DNA of 64,000 bases from Nitrincola tibetensis (GCF_003284585.1 NZ_QKRX01000004.1:124001-188000); one strand, 5' to 3'. Counted from the stretch's first letter, positions 9,501 to 18,551 are shown. Notes: generated by a model not told the origin, from the letters alone. Translations and numbers: made by a program.

Positions 9501-10525
9501 CAGGCACGTCCTGTTGCTTTCGCAGATTCTTTAAGAATGTCGATCGCTTTCTTATTGCGATCAGATTTTGCGGCCTCATCTTCCCAGATCACTTCAGCGG
9601 CTTTACGCAGACGCGCTGAGTCCTCAGGAGGAAGACTGTTCATGACGAAGTGACCGGTTGCCCCTGCATCAATTGAACCACTGACCATCCAAGTGTGCAT
9701 ATGAGCGGCATGTTTTTCATACGCAAGTTCAATCACTTTGCGTTCTTCATCGGTCATTTTCTTCCAAACATCCATATTAACCAGAATCTGATCACAGTAG
9801 CCAGGGTACACCATGCCGATAGAAGTGTAATGATTTGCGACTTCAAAGAGTTTCATGCCTACGTATTCATTGGTGCCGGCGTAGATCACACCATCAATAG
9901 TACCTGTGCTCAAGCCGACATAAAGCTCTGAACCTGGCAAGAAAACGGTTGGAATATCAAACTGCTGAAGGATACGTGCAATTGCAGGTGTTGCACGAAT
10001 ACGCATGTTTTTCAGATCATCAAGGCTGTTAACGGGTTGTTTGGTTAACAGGTCGAATGGGCCACCCATGATAGGCCCTAAGTAATGAACATTGTGTTCA
10101 GCGTAGGCTTCACGTACTAAATCGATCAGCCCTTTCGTACGATATACATACTGAGCCTCATCGTGATTCGTCCAAGCACCCGGTAAACCTGATTCAATAC
10201 CGGCAATGTCCAACTGACCCGGCCAGTAGCCTGCGTAACCTTGACACATGTCGATGGTACCACGGCTTACAGCTTGGAACATTTCAGCATCAGGAACTAA
10301 AGAACTACCAGTGAAATGACGAACACGCAATGAACCATCAGATGCAGTACGAACATCATCGCCAAAGGAACTGAAAATATCAGAAGCTTCACGGCCCCAG
10401 TAAGTCTGCATACGCAGGTTAGTCGTCGCTAACGCGGCAGTCGAAGTCATAGCTAAAGGAGCAGCAACTGCACCAGCGGCGGCGGCTTTAAGAAGATTAC
10501 GTCTATTCATATTGGGTTTGCTCAT
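9500..10525 (-). CDS. dctP: TRAP transporter periplasmic substrate-binding protein (DctP/TakP-like), Tat-exported
   Basis: 341 residues from the ATG at 10525, chosen because AAGGT stands 7-8 bases before it; an upstream TTG at 10558 has no such site. The N-terminus MNRRNLLKAAAAG is a twin-arginine signal, so the receptor is probably folded before export. The domain is a TRAP receptor of the TakP-like type (YWGREASDIF, RIRATPAIARI with the conserved Arg that holds a ligand carboxylate, and GTIDGVIYAG). The ligand is likely an organic acid. Proximity to the dimethylglycine operon raises a link with betaine or its products, but nothing in the sequence proves it. Confidence 0.88.
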   Translation of the reverse strand: MSKPNMNRRNLLKAAAAGAVAAPLAMTSTAALATTNLRMQTYWGREASDIFSSFGDDVRTASDGSLRVRHFTGSSLVPDAEMFQAVSRGTIDMCQGYAGYWPGQLDIAGIESGLPGAWTNHDEAQYVYRTKGLIDLVREAYAEHNVHYLGPIMGGPFDLLTKQPVNSLDDLKNMRIRATPAIARILQQFDIPTVFLPGSELYVGLSTGTIDGVIYAGTNEYVGMKLFEVANHYTSIGMVYPGYCDQILVNMDVWKKMTDEERKVIELAYEKHAAHMHTWMVSGSIDAGATGHFVMNSLPPEDSARLRKAAEVIWEDEAAKSDRNKKAIDILKESAKATGRA

Positions 10526-10825
10526 ATTTGCTACCTTGTGATTGTTGTTATGGGGCAATGCGTTATTCGAAATAACACTGTTTTTGTTATAGAAATTAAC
10601 AAAAGCATTTTGAGTTTAGACCAGCCTTACTTGTTTTAAAAGCAGGCCACTTTTTATGTCTATTCACTTTAGACCGCTAACACTATTCAGGTCTTGTCAA
10701 ATTCTCCGGTTTTTTTTGCAAATTCTACGTCTAAACCAACATATCGCCAAAACTGTGGCCATCAGTGCCAGCGGGTCTTTTTCTTTAAGCTCGAATATTT
10801 GTGAAATAAGCCACAACCTACCAAC
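10526..10825. other. 300-bp intergenic region between dgc operon end and dctP
   Basis: No gene is supported here; a plus-strand open frame starting at 10656 runs antisense into etfB and has no family resemblance. The dctP-proximal part (10562-10604) holds two inverted repeats listed separately. The etfB-proximal part shows no convincing intrinsic terminator. Confidence 0.5.
10562..10604 (-). promoter_or_regulatory. Two adjacent inverted repeats, probable operator of the TRAP operon
   Basis: GTTATT-CGA-AATAAC (10562-10576) and TTTTGTTA-TAGAAAT-TAACAAAA (10582-10604) are both perfect dyads. They lie about 37 and 57 bases upstream of the chosen dctP start. Both contain the half-site GTTA/TAAC. 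Such paired AT-rich palindromes commonly bind GntR-, TetR- or LacI-type repressors. No transcription-factor gene is adjacent. Confidence 0.5.
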
Positions 10826-11641
10826 TCAGGTTTTGAGTACTCCTTCCTCCTTCAGTACTTTTAAAATTGCTACAGCTCCCTCCTCGGCTGAAACAGATGT
10901 AAGCACCTGGCCCCCTGTCCCCTCTGCTTTCGCAGCCGCCGCTTTGAAACGATCTCGGGCAGACGTAGCTTTTATAATTTTCAAACGCTTTGGACGTTTT
11001 CGAGCAGGTTGGTAATGCCATTGCTCTGTTGCATCGTCTTCTGCTGCATCAGTCACGACACAATTAATGAAGCCACGCGATGCTTTAGCATAAGCGACTT
11101 GTCTTGCCACAGGTGATGCTGTATCCACCGCCAGAATTGCAGGCAATACTACCTCGATCCGACGACGCTGCCCCCTCGGCAAAGCCTGCAGCACGACTGC
11201 TAGTGTAGCGGTAACCTCTTCAATCACGGCAACATTCGAAACCAGAGTATAGCCTAGCGCATCAGCTAACTGATAAGGCACAAGTCCAGAGCTTTCACCT
11301 AGTTCCGCTCGACTACCGCATAAGATTAATGAAGATGGACTGTTATCTAAAAAGCCTGATAGTGCGGGAACAATATCATTTTGCTCCGATTGCCGTAACA
11401 CTTTTAGCTCAGAGACTCCCATCCCCAGATAACCGCGCAGAGCCGGCTCTGTCGAATCGTTAAGGGGACCAGCATAGATCACTCGCGGCTCAGAATCAGA
11501 CAAACCCAGCGCCATTTCTAAGGCGCGGGCGTCTTGGTCCGCACGTCGAAGCCGTCCAGTGACGGGGTGTTTTCCAATCGAAACCAGTACTGTGACAGAC
11601 ACTTCATCGCTCGAATGCAACCTAGCAAGATTACGCGACAT
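10826..11641 (-). CDS. etfB: Electron-transfer flavoprotein beta subunit dedicated to dimethylglycine oxidation
   Basis: 271 residues from the ATG at 11641, which follows a perfect AGGAGG at six bases; the longer open frame to 11710 lies inside etfA and is discarded. ETF-beta fold with the nucleotide-binding core (RRADQDARALEMALGLS). It is divergent from the housekeeping EtfB at 22948-23697. The C-terminal part is basic (ARKRPKRLKIIKA). It overlaps the etfA stop by 11 bases and is the last gene of the dgc operon. With EtfA it should take electrons from DgcA/DgcB and deliver them to ETF-quinone oxidoreductase. Role inferred from conserved gene order with Pseudomonas dgc loci. Confidence 0.88.
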   Translation of the reverse strand: MSRNLARLHSSDEVSVTVLVSIGKHPVTGRLRRADQDARALEMALGLSDSEPRVIYAGPLNDSTEPALRGYLGMGVSELKVLRQSEQNDIVPALSGFLDNSPSSLILCGSRAELGESSGLVPYQLADALGYTLVSNVAVIEEVTATLAVVLQALPRGQRRRIEVVLPAILAVDTASPVARQVAYAKASRGFINCVVTDAAEDDATEQWHYQPARKRPKRLKIIKATSARDRFKAAAAKAEGTGGQVLTSVSAEEGAVAILKVLKEEGVLKT

Positions 11642-12881
11642 TTTGCACCTCCTCTTGACGCTGCTGTAACTGATCCAGCATAGATTGAATGAGTTCAGAC
11701 GAGTCGACAATTACAGCAAGATCCGCGCGTTTAATCATGTCACAGCCAGGATCTGTATTAATTGCAATCACTTTGTCGCAGGCTTGGATACCTTGTAAGT
11801 GTTGAATGGCCCCAGAAATTCCTATAGCGAGATAGACTCTTGCGGTGACCCAAGTTCCTGTCGCACCAACTTGGCGATCACGTGGCATGTGGCCATCGTC
11901 AACCGCAACACGAGACGCCCCTTCCGTTGCTCCTAAACGCCTAGCCAACTCATGGAACGCATCCCAGTTAGCAATCCCTTTACCCCCAGAAAGGATAAAC
12001 TCAGCCTCTGATAACGCCACTTTTGCAGGATCAACTGAGACGGCTCCGAGGTTGCGAATTCGCTTAATCACATCGACTGCATTAATTGCTTGGTCAATAG
12101 GCTTGGCTTCATGACGAGTATCCGACACAGGCTCAGCACACTCCGCTAATGCCAAAATCACTCGACTCACAGGTCGGTAGAGGTCGCTGGTACCACCGGA
12201 TGCTCGACAAGTCGCAATTAGAGTATCTAGATCCAACTGCCATACGTTGCTCGTTGCTCTCACCTTCAATTTAACCGACAAGCGTCGACCTAAGTCCGCA
12301 CTTATTGAGGTTTGTTCTGGAAATAGCCAATAGAGTGGATTAAATTCACGCTCAATGGCTGTTAATTGTTGCAAATGCGCTTCGGGATCATAATCGCTGA
12401 ATTCCGATGCATCAGCAAAATACACACGATCCATGCCAATCTCGCCCAAGGCCGTATCCTTGAGCGGACTCAAAATGACGCCAAGTACGGCCGTTGTCTC
12501 AGAGTGTTTAGATGCCAGTTGTTGAGCTAGGCCAAACAGGTCTTTGTCTTGCGCAGAAAAGCGCCCTCCGGGCAACTCCGGTACAACAACTATATAATCG
12601 CTAGGCGCATTGATCTGAATAAAACGCCTTGAGTCTATATCGACCTGAACCTTCACAGACGTCTGCTGGCTCGACTGCAATCCACTTCGATCAATTCGGC
12701 GCAAGCCAGAAGGCCCAATAAAACCAACTAGATGAGGATTTTTACGCTTAACACCCGTCGGGCCTATCCACTCACTCATGATACCCGTTGCATGTGTGAG
12801 CGCATATGTTGAATGTTCAGGATGCAAACGATTTCTCAGAATCCACTCACTTCGAGGATCTCGCCGCTTAATATCGTTCAT
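11631..12881 (-). CDS. etfA: Electron-transfer flavoprotein alpha subunit dedicated to dimethylglycine oxidation
   Basis: 416 residues, about 100 longer than the housekeeping EtfA at 22019-22948. The extra part is an N-terminal extension of about 90 residues rich in basic residues (KRRDPRSEW, IGPTGVKRKNPHLVGFIGPSGLRR). The C-terminal FAD domain is canonical: DRQVGATGTWVTARVYLAIG followed by ISGAIQHLQGI. Its ATG overlaps the dgcB stop by four bases (ATGA), so synthesis is coupled. The N-terminal extension is seen in the dimethylglycine-linked ETF of pseudomonads as I recall and may dock to DgcB; that docking is inference. Confidence 0.88.
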   Translation of the reverse strand: MNDIKRRDPRSEWILRNRLHPEHSTYALTHATGIMSEWIGPTGVKRKNPHLVGFIGPSGLRRIDRSGLQSSQQTSVKVQVDIDSRRFIQINAPSDYIVVVPELPGGRFSAQDKDLFGLAQQLASKHSETTAVLGVILSPLKDTALGEIGMDRVYFADASEFSDYDPEAHLQQLTAIEREFNPLYWLFPEQTSISADLGRRLSVKLKVRATSNVWQLDLDTLIATCRASGGTSDLYRPVSRVILALAECAEPVSDTRHEAKPIDQAINAVDVIKRIRNLGAVSVDPAKVALSEAEFILSGGKGIANWDAFHELARRLGATEGASRVAVDDGHMPRDRQVGATGTWVTARVYLAIGISGAIQHLQGIQACDKVIAINTDPGCDMIKRADLAVIVDSSELIQSMLDQLQQRQEEVQNVA

Positions 12882-14797
12882 GCTCGCGTCTCCTCTTCAA
12901 TTAAGGATTGGGCGACTAGTTCTGCAATATCCAGCACTTGTGGCCGTGGCTCCACAACACCTTCCAGCATCGCGGTGCATTGCGGACATCCAACAGCGAC
13001 AACATTAGCGCCTGATGCTTTAATATCGTCCATGCGCATATCCGGTATCCGTTGCTTGCCCGGAATATCGGTAATCGGCGCACCTCCTCCTCCGCCACAA
13101 CAGCGGGATCTAAAACCAGATCGCGTCATTTCAACACGGTCAATTCCCAAAGCATCCAACAACTGCCGCGGAGCGTCATATTCACCGTTATAGCGCCCCA
13201 AATAACAGGGATCGTGATAGGTAACGCGTCCGCCTACCCAGTCTTTGAGGGACAGCTGTTTATCTCGATACAAGCGCTCCATAAAGGTTGTGTGGTGATA
13301 CACCACGTACTCTCCACCCAGTTCTGGGTACTCATTCTTCAACACATGGAAGCTATGAGGATCACAGGTGACAATGCTGCGAAATGAGTATTGCTGCAGT
13401 GTATGAATATTCAGCTTTGCTAAGTGCTGAAACGTCGCTTCATCCCCTAAACGCCTGGCAACATCGCCTGAATCACGCTCTTCATTGCCCAGCACTGCAA
13501 ACTGCACACCTGCAGAGCGGAGGACCTTAATAAAGGCTCTAAGCGTCCGTTGATTGCGCATATCAAATGCGCCATCGCCCAACCAAAGCAACACATCTGT
13601 ACGTTTGACGTCAGCCAGTATTGGCAGGTTAAGATCAGCCGCCCAATTCATACGGCTGCCTGGATTAAACCCACCGGGATTATCAGTGGCGATTAAGTTT
13701 TCCAAAACTTCAGCGCCCTTGTTTGGCGTCTGTCCACGTTCAAGAGTTAAGTGACGGCGCATATCAACGATGGCATCCACGTGCTCAATCATCATTGGGC
13801 ACTCTTCAACACAGGCGCGACAGGTCGTACAAGCCCAGAGCGTATCTGCATCTAGCAGTCCTTTTCCTTCTCGTGCAACAATGGCTTGAAAAGGGCCTCC
13901 TTTATGCTCGCCCAGCGGTTTGCCGGGATAAGGGGAACCGCTGTAACTAGCATCACTGCCGCCGGCCAGCCCTACGACCATATCTTGAATCAGTTTTTTA
14001 GGGTTTAATGGCTGACCAGCTGCAAAGGCTGGGCACACGGCCTCGCAACGACCACATTGCACGCACGCATCAAATCCAAGCAATTGATTCCAAGTAAAAT
14101 CGGTCGGTTTTTCAACACCCAAGGGGGCTTGAGCATCATCAAAATTTAACGCTTTCAGCCCTGTGGAACGCCCACCGCCAAAACGCTCGGATCGACGGTG
14201 AAACGCCAGATGAAGTGCCCCTGCGAACGCATGCTTCATTGGCCCTCCCCAGGTCATACCAATGAACATTTCAGCAAGTCCCCATACAATCCCCGCCGTT
14301 AGAAGGGCCGCTAAAACGACACCGCCAAAACCTTCAGGCAAAAGACCTACAGCAGGCAAGCTCAAGATCAAAAAGCTGATGGCAAACACCATTAAACTTT
14401 TTGGTAAGCGCATCCATGCACCTTTCGATAAGCGGTCCGGTGGTGATTGACGACGTTTAGCAACTCGCACAGCCCCAATCAACATAGCGCCTGATGCGGC
14501 CAATAGCAGCCACGCCAAGAGTTTGCTTTCCCAAGCAAAGCCATGAAGCAAAATGGCCAATACCGATGCCAATACAAAACCACCTGCCGTGGCTACGTGT
14601 GTATTGGAAATATAACGGTCACGTTCAACCACATGATGCAAATCGACCAGGTAGCGTTTGGGCATCGCACGTATGCCAGCCCAAACGTTCACATTTGAAG
14701 CGCGCCCTCTCAACCATAGGCGTGCACGCCGCAAAGCACCCACTACAGCCAGAAGAATAGCCACGGCCAACAGCCAAGGCATCAGACTCGTCAACAT
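12878..14797 (-). CDS. dgcB: Dimethylglycine demethylation protein DgcB, membrane iron-sulfur subunit
   Basis: 639 residues. The N-terminal half has several membrane helices (about 5-25, 70-85, 93-112, 135-180). A ferredoxin-type module follows with two 4Fe-4S motifs: C245/C248/C251/C255 (CVQCGRCEAVCP) and C323/C326/C329/C333 (CTTCRACVEECP). The C-terminus carries heterodisulfide-reductase-like CCG domains (HDPCYLGRYN and RCCGGGGGAP). It should pass electrons from the demethylase DgcA to the dedicated ETF at the inner membrane. GGAAGG precedes the start. It follows dgcA by 15 bp and overlaps etfA. The family call is strong and the function is known for the Pseudomonas orthologue. Confidence 0.92.
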   Translation of the reverse strand: MLTSLMPWLLAVAILLAVVGALRRARLWLRGRASNVNVWAGIRAMPKRYLVDLHHVVERDRYISNTHVATAGGFVLASVLAILLHGFAWESKLLAWLLLAASGAMLIGAVRVAKRRQSPPDRLSKGAWMRLPKSLMVFAISFLILSLPAVGLLPEGFGGVVLAALLTAGIVWGLAEMFIGMTWGGPMKHAFAGALHLAFHRRSERFGGGRSTGLKALNFDDAQAPLGVEKPTDFTWNQLLGFDACVQCGRCEAVCPAFAAGQPLNPKKLIQDMVVGLAGGSDASYSGSPYPGKPLGEHKGGPFQAIVAREGKGLLDADTLWACTTCRACVEECPMMIEHVDAIVDMRRHLTLERGQTPNKGAEVLENLIATDNPGGFNPGSRMNWAADLNLPILADVKRTDVLLWLGDGAFDMRNQRTLRAFIKVLRSAGVQFAVLGNEERDSGDVARRLGDEATFQHLAKLNIHTLQQYSFRSIVTCDPHSFHVLKNEYPELGGEYVVYHHTTFMERLYRDKQLSLKDWVGGRVTYHDPCYLGRYNGEYDAPRQLLDALGIDRVEMTRSGFRSRCCGGGGGAPITDIPGKQRIPDMRMDDIKASGANVVAVGCPQCTAMLEGVVEPRPQVLDIAELVAQSLIEEETRA

Positions 14798-14812
14798 AGA
14801 CCTTCCCCTAAC

Positions 14813-16882
14813 TTAAAAGTCTTTACATAAACGCAAAGCATCATATATAGCTGCATGCGTATTACGAGGCGCGGTACAGTCACCAATTCGGAACAGAAGA
14901 AACGCGGCCCCTTGAGTTGACTCACTTAAGCAAGGCTGAGGTTTGATGGCATACAGTGCATCGACATCGATCTGCCCCTTGTTAAGGGACTGATGCTTGA
15001 GTGCATAATAAAGTGCTTCATCAGGTCGAACGCCATTTTCAACCACAACTTGGTCCACAACTCGTTCTTCCATCTGCCCGGTGTATTCATTCTCTAAAAC
15101 AGCCACCAACTGATCGCCTTCGCGGTAGACTTTATGCAGCGCCAAGTCAGATGTCATGATCACTTCTTTTGCATAAAGGCTGCGGTAATAGGTTGGAAAG
15201 GTCGTGCCCCCTACAGCCGCTCCTGGCTTAATATCATCAGTAACGAGTTCAACCTTTGCTCCTTTTTCAGACAAAAAGTCTGCAACGGACATCCCACTGA
15301 ACTCACAAATTGTGTCGTAGACCAGCACGTTTTTACCTGGGGCTACTTTGCCATCAAGAACATCCCAGCTACTGACCACCAGCCCTTCTTCTGCACCCCA
15401 CTCAGGCACCTGTTCCAAGAAAGGACGACCGCCCACCGCTAAAATGACGATATCTGGATTTAAGTCTTTGATTGCTTCTTCATTGGCGTAGGTTTCTAAA
15501 CGCACATCCACGTTTAATCGAGCCAGTTCCAATTGGTACCAACGTGTAATACCGGCCATTTGATCACGCTGCGGCGCTTTAGCAGCGATGCTAATTTGCC
15601 CACCCAACTGCTCTTTGGCTTCAAACAACGTGACCGAGTGACCGCGCTCAGCAGCAACGCGAGCGGCTTCCATTCCAGCAGGACCACCGCCAACGATCAC
15701 GATTTTACGTAATGAGCCTTGCGTTTTTTCAATAATATGCGGTAAGCCCATGTACTCTCGAGACGTCGCCGCATTTTGAATGCACAGTACATCAAGCCCT
15801 TGGTACTGACGATCAATACAATAGTTTGCGCCAACACATTGACGAATCTGATCCACTTGCCCCATTTTGATTTTTGCAATGATATGAGGGTCTGCAATGT
15901 GCGCACGTGTCATGCCCACCATATCGACATAACCGCCTTCCAATATGCGTTGCGCTTGATTAGGATCTTTGATGTTTTGGGCATGGATGACTGGGGCTTT
16001 CACAACCTCTTTGATGCCTGCAGCCAAATGCAAAAATGGCTCAGGTGGGTAAGACATGTTGGGAATCACATTGGCAAGGGTGTTATGTGTATCACATCCT
16101 GAACCTATGACACCAAAAAAGTCGACCATACCCGTTGCATCGTAATAGGCGGCAATTTGTTTCATGTCATCGTGTGTTAGGCCATCTGGATGAAATTCAT
16201 CACCACAAATTCGCATACCCACAACAAAATCATTACCCACCTCAGCACGCACGGCTTTTAAGACTTCTAGGCCAAAACGCATGCGGTTTTCAAAGCTTCC
16301 TCCCCATTGATCCGTGCGCTTATTCACGCGGGGACTCCAAAACTGATCAATTAAGTGCTGATGCACTGCAGACAGTTCAACGCCATCCAGTCCACCCTCT
16401 TTAGCACGTCGAGCGGCTTGAGCGTAGTCCCCAATAATGCGTGTAATTTCTTCATCTTCAATCGTTTTACAGGTGGATCTATGCACCGGCTCTCGAATCC
16501 CAGATGGAGACAAGAGTGTCGACCAATGATACCCATCCCAGCGAGAACGACGTCCCATATGGGTAATTTGGATCATGATTTTGCCGCCATGCTTATGGAC
16601 AGCATCCGCTAAGTTTTGAAAGTGCGGAATAATACGATCGGTTGCTAAATTCACCGAACTCCACCAAGCTTGAGGACTATCGATGGAGACCACCGAGGAG
16701 CCGCCGCAAATACAAAGCCCGCAGCCTCCTTTCGCTTTTTCTTCATAATATTGAACATAACGTTCAGTCGTCATACCGCCATCGGTTGCATAGACTTCTG
16801 CATGGGCGGTACTGACCACACGGTTGCGTATTGTCAGCTTACCTATCTGAATCGGTTGAAACATTGCATCGAATTGAGACAT
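14813..16882 (-). CDS. dgcA: Dimethylglycine demethylase subunit DgcA (OYE/TMADH-type flavoenzyme)
   Basis: 689 residues. It has an old-yellow-enzyme-type FMN barrel (about 5-345), an iron-sulfur segment (about 349-367) and an FAD/NAD-type domain (VIVGGGPAGMEAARVAAERG, about 395-414, onward). This is the plan of trimethylamine and dimethylamine dehydrogenases. It is assigned as the enzyme converting dimethylglycine to sarcosine during betaine breakdown, from its place between a DUF5943-type gene and dgcB. The cluster segment shows Cys349, Cys355 and Cys367, but the position of the second of the four usual cysteines is Ala352. AGGAG precedes the start. Confidence 0.92.
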   Translation of the reverse strand: MSQFDAMFQPIQIGKLTIRNRVVSTAHAEVYATDGGMTTERYVQYYEEKAKGGCGLCICGGSSVVSIDSPQAWWSSVNLATDRIIPHFQNLADAVHKHGGKIMIQITHMGRRSRWDGYHWSTLLSPSGIREPVHRSTCKTIEDEEITRIIGDYAQAARRAKEGGLDGVELSAVHQHLIDQFWSPRVNKRTDQWGGSFENRMRFGLEVLKAVRAEVGNDFVVGMRICGDEFHPDGLTHDDMKQIAAYYDATGMVDFFGVIGSGCDTHNTLANVIPNMSYPPEPFLHLAAGIKEVVKAPVIHAQNIKDPNQAQRILEGGYVDMVGMTRAHIADPHIIAKIKMGQVDQIRQCVGANYCIDRQYQGLDVLCIQNAATSREYMGLPHIIEKTQGSLRKIVIVGGGPAGMEAARVAAERGHSVTLFEAKEQLGGQISIAAKAPQRDQMAGITRWYQLELARLNVDVRLETYANEEAIKDLNPDIVILAVGGRPFLEQVPEWGAEEGLVVSSWDVLDGKVAPGKNVLVYDTICEFSGMSVADFLSEKGAKVELVTDDIKPGAAVGGTTFPTYYRSLYAKEVIMTSDLALHKVYREGDQLVAVLENEYTGQMEERVVDQVVVENGVRPDEALYYALKHQSLNKGQIDVDALYAIKPQPCLSESTQGAAFLLFRIGDCTAPRNTHAAIYDALRLCKDF

Positions 16883-16898
16883 CTCTAACTCCTAATCT

Positions 16899-17456
16899 TC
16901 AGACAGACTGTGCAAGCGGACGTGTGATGAAATAGCCAACCTCGTGACCGTCTTCTGCAGCACTTTGAATCTGCTCGGCTTCGGTTCGTAAAGGAGAGCC
17001 TAAGGACGATAAAATTTGGTCCATCGCGCCAGCAAACCATCCTGTGAACATATACTCAATTTTTCGATTCACTTTTCCGTAGTGATAAACAAAGGCTGAA
17101 TGCTCAAGACGCACTTTGCAGTAACCGCCCTCAAGATCCATTTCCTCTGTGATAAATAATCCCCAGCCTCTTTGCGACAAACGCTTCATATAATGTTCGA
17201 AGACATCCACGCCCTCTAAACCATGTAACTGCGCTTCTTTCTCACACCAGTGCCATGCACTTTTGTAGCCAGCCTTGTACAAAATTTCAGCATAGCGCTC
17301 AGGGCCAAGCTCTTCTTCAATAGCCTGATGGTTATTAATAAAAAAATGTCTAGGAACGTACAGCATGGGCAAGGCATCACTTGTCCAAACACCTGTTTCT
17401 GAGTCAACTTCAATTGGAAGTGCGGGAGCTACTTTTGCCACGGTTTCACCTGTCAT
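16899..17456 (-). CDS. DUF5943-type conserved protein of the dimethylglycine operon
   Basis: 185 residues, no signal peptide or membrane helix. It reads as an alpha/beta V4R-like fold: LGPERYAEILYKAGYKSAWHWCE, then LSQRGWGLFITEEMDLEGGYCKVRLEHSAFV split over several strands, then a helical FAGAMDQILSSLG. A gene of this family sits directly before dgcA in pseudomonads (PA5397-like). Its function is not established as far as I know. It is 17 bp from dgcA and 35 bp from the dipeptidase gene, so it belongs to the same transcript. No clear ribosome-binding site precedes its ATG, which suggests coupling or weak expression. Confidence 0.75.
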   Translation of the reverse strand: MTGETVAKVAPALPIEVDSETGVWTSDALPMLYVPRHFFINNHQAIEEELGPERYAEILYKAGYKSAWHWCEKEAQLHGLEGVDVFEHYMKRLSQRGWGLFITEEMDLEGGYCKVRLEHSAFVYHYGKVNRKIEYMFTGWFAGAMDQILSSLGSPLRTEAEQIQSAAEDGHEVGYFITRPLAQSV

Positions 17457-17490
17457 TCAAAATAGTTATAAAAGAGTTAATGATCGGGTC

Positions 17491-18468
17491 TTAAGCGCCC
17501 CAGACATCCTTTAAGACTCGTACCCAGTTTTCTCCCATGATCTTACGCACCTGAGCTTCAGTCATTCCGCGCTTAAGCAAGGTTTCAGTCAGGTTAGGAA
17601 ACTCACCAATAGTGCGAATACCCAAAGGATTTACAATTTTTCCAAAGCGGGTCAGGCGACGTGCGTAGCCTTTATCGTGCGTAAGCCATTCGAAAAATGC
17701 TTGATCATGGCCTTGAGTGAAATCCGTTCCGATCCCGATGGCATCTTCACCGACGATGTTCATTACATACTCGATGGCTTCTGCATAATCATCAATGGTT
17801 GAATCGATGCCTTTTTTAAGGAAAGGCGCGAACATAGTGACACCCACAAAACCACCGTGGTCTGCGATAAACTTGAGCTCTTCATCCGATTTATTTCGAG
17901 GATGCTCTTTTAATCCTGAAGGGAGGCAGTGGGAGTAACAAACAGGCTTTTTGGATGCGAGTATCACTTCTTCCGACGTTTTGGAGCCAACATGAGACAA
18001 GTCACACATAATGCCCACACGATTCATCTCGGCGACCACTTCGTGACCAAAACCTGACAAACCGCCATCTCGCTCGTAACAACCCGTCCCAACTAGGTTT
18101 TGCGTGTTGTAACACATTTGCACAATACCGACGCCGAGGTTCTTAAAAATCTCGACATAGCCAAGCTGATCCTCAAAGGCATGGGCATTTTGAAAACTCA
18201 TAATAATGCCCGTTTTACCTGCCGCTTTAGCCGCATGAATATCTGCAGTGGTTTTGACGGGTATAACTAAATCATCATTTTCACGCAGAAGTTTATTGGT
18301 TTCAGCGATGTTATTGACCGTTGCCTGAAACCCTTCCCAGACTGACACTGTACAACTTGCAGCAGTCAGCCCACCTTTGCGCATGTCTTCAAACAGTTCT
18401 CGGTTCCACTTCGCGATAATTAATCCATCGATAACGATAGCATCTTGGTGCAGTTCTGCCGCTGTCAT
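17491..18468 (-). CDS. Membrane dipeptidase-like zinc hydrolase (M19 family)
   Basis: 325 residues, a single M19 (renal dipeptidase) barrel without signal peptide. Expected metal-site segments are present: the first strand VIDGLIIAKW (where the usual HxD is replaced by a non-metal motif), MCDLSHVGSKTSEE, VCYSHC, and IGIGTDFTQGHDQAF. The first HxD metal motif appears degenerate, as in the sub-branch found at the head of dgc operons (PA5396-like), so ordinary dipeptidase activity should not be assumed. It is the first gene of the operon. GGAG lies about eight bases before the ATG, and a probable activator site lies at 18523-18551. Confidence 0.8.
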   Translation of the reverse strand: MTAAELHQDAIVIDGLIIAKWNRELFEDMRKGGLTAASCTVSVWEGFQATVNNIAETNKLLRENDDLVIPVKTTADIHAAKAAGKTGIIMSFQNAHAFEDQLGYVEIFKNLGVGIVQMCYNTQNLVGTGCYERDGGLSGFGHEVVAEMNRVGIMCDLSHVGSKTSEEVILASKKPVCYSHCLPSGLKEHPRNKSDEELKFIADHGGFVGVTMFAPFLKKGIDSTIDDYAEAIEYVMNIVGEDAIGIGTDFTQGHDQAFFEWLTHDKGYARRLTRFGKIVNPLGIRTIGEFPNLTETLLKRGMTEAQVRKIMGENWVRVLKDVWGA

Positions 18469-18492
18469 GAGCTTACTCCGAATTAACAGGCT

Positions 18493-18551
18493 TATAAGGC
18501 TTTTTATTGATAAGCAGAATAGCCCTACGGACTTTACGATGACCCTATGGA
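18493..18551 (-). promoter_or_regulatory. Probable activator-dependent promoter of the dimethylglycine operon
   Basis: On the plus strand CCCTACGGA (18523-18531) and CCCTATGGA (18543-18551) are direct repeats exactly 20 bp apart, i.e. two helical turns. Read on the minus strand they are TCC(G/A)TAGGG, 55-83 bp before the first gene's ATG, with a TTATAA element downstream near 18493 as a possible -10. Direct repeats with this spacing next to a weak -35 are typical of AraC-family activators. GbdR, which controls betaine catabolism in Pseudomonas, belongs to that family. I have not matched the repeats to a published GbdR consensus. The rest of the gap 18552-18782 shows no gene. Confidence 0.45.

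Noticed and set aside
10526-10558. TTG start for dctP adding 11 residues
   Set aside because: AAGGT lies inside this extension and serves the ATG at 10525, and the Tat signal starts better there.
10656-11015. 119-codon plus-strand open frame
   Set aside because: It runs antisense into etfB, has no ribosome-binding site and no family resemblance; codon content is a mirror of etfB.
11642-11710. Longer start for the dgc-linked etfB
   Set aside because: The extra 23 codons lie inside etfA and lack an upstream ribosome-binding site, whereas AGGAGG precedes the ATG at 11641.
12813-13193. 126-codon plus-strand open frame
   Set aside because: Antisense shadow of the etfA/dgcB junction, which is well supported on the minus strand.
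18523-18551. Assigning the direct repeats to GbdR by consensus
   Set aside because: I cannot recall the published consensus reliably enough; only spacing and context support the class.
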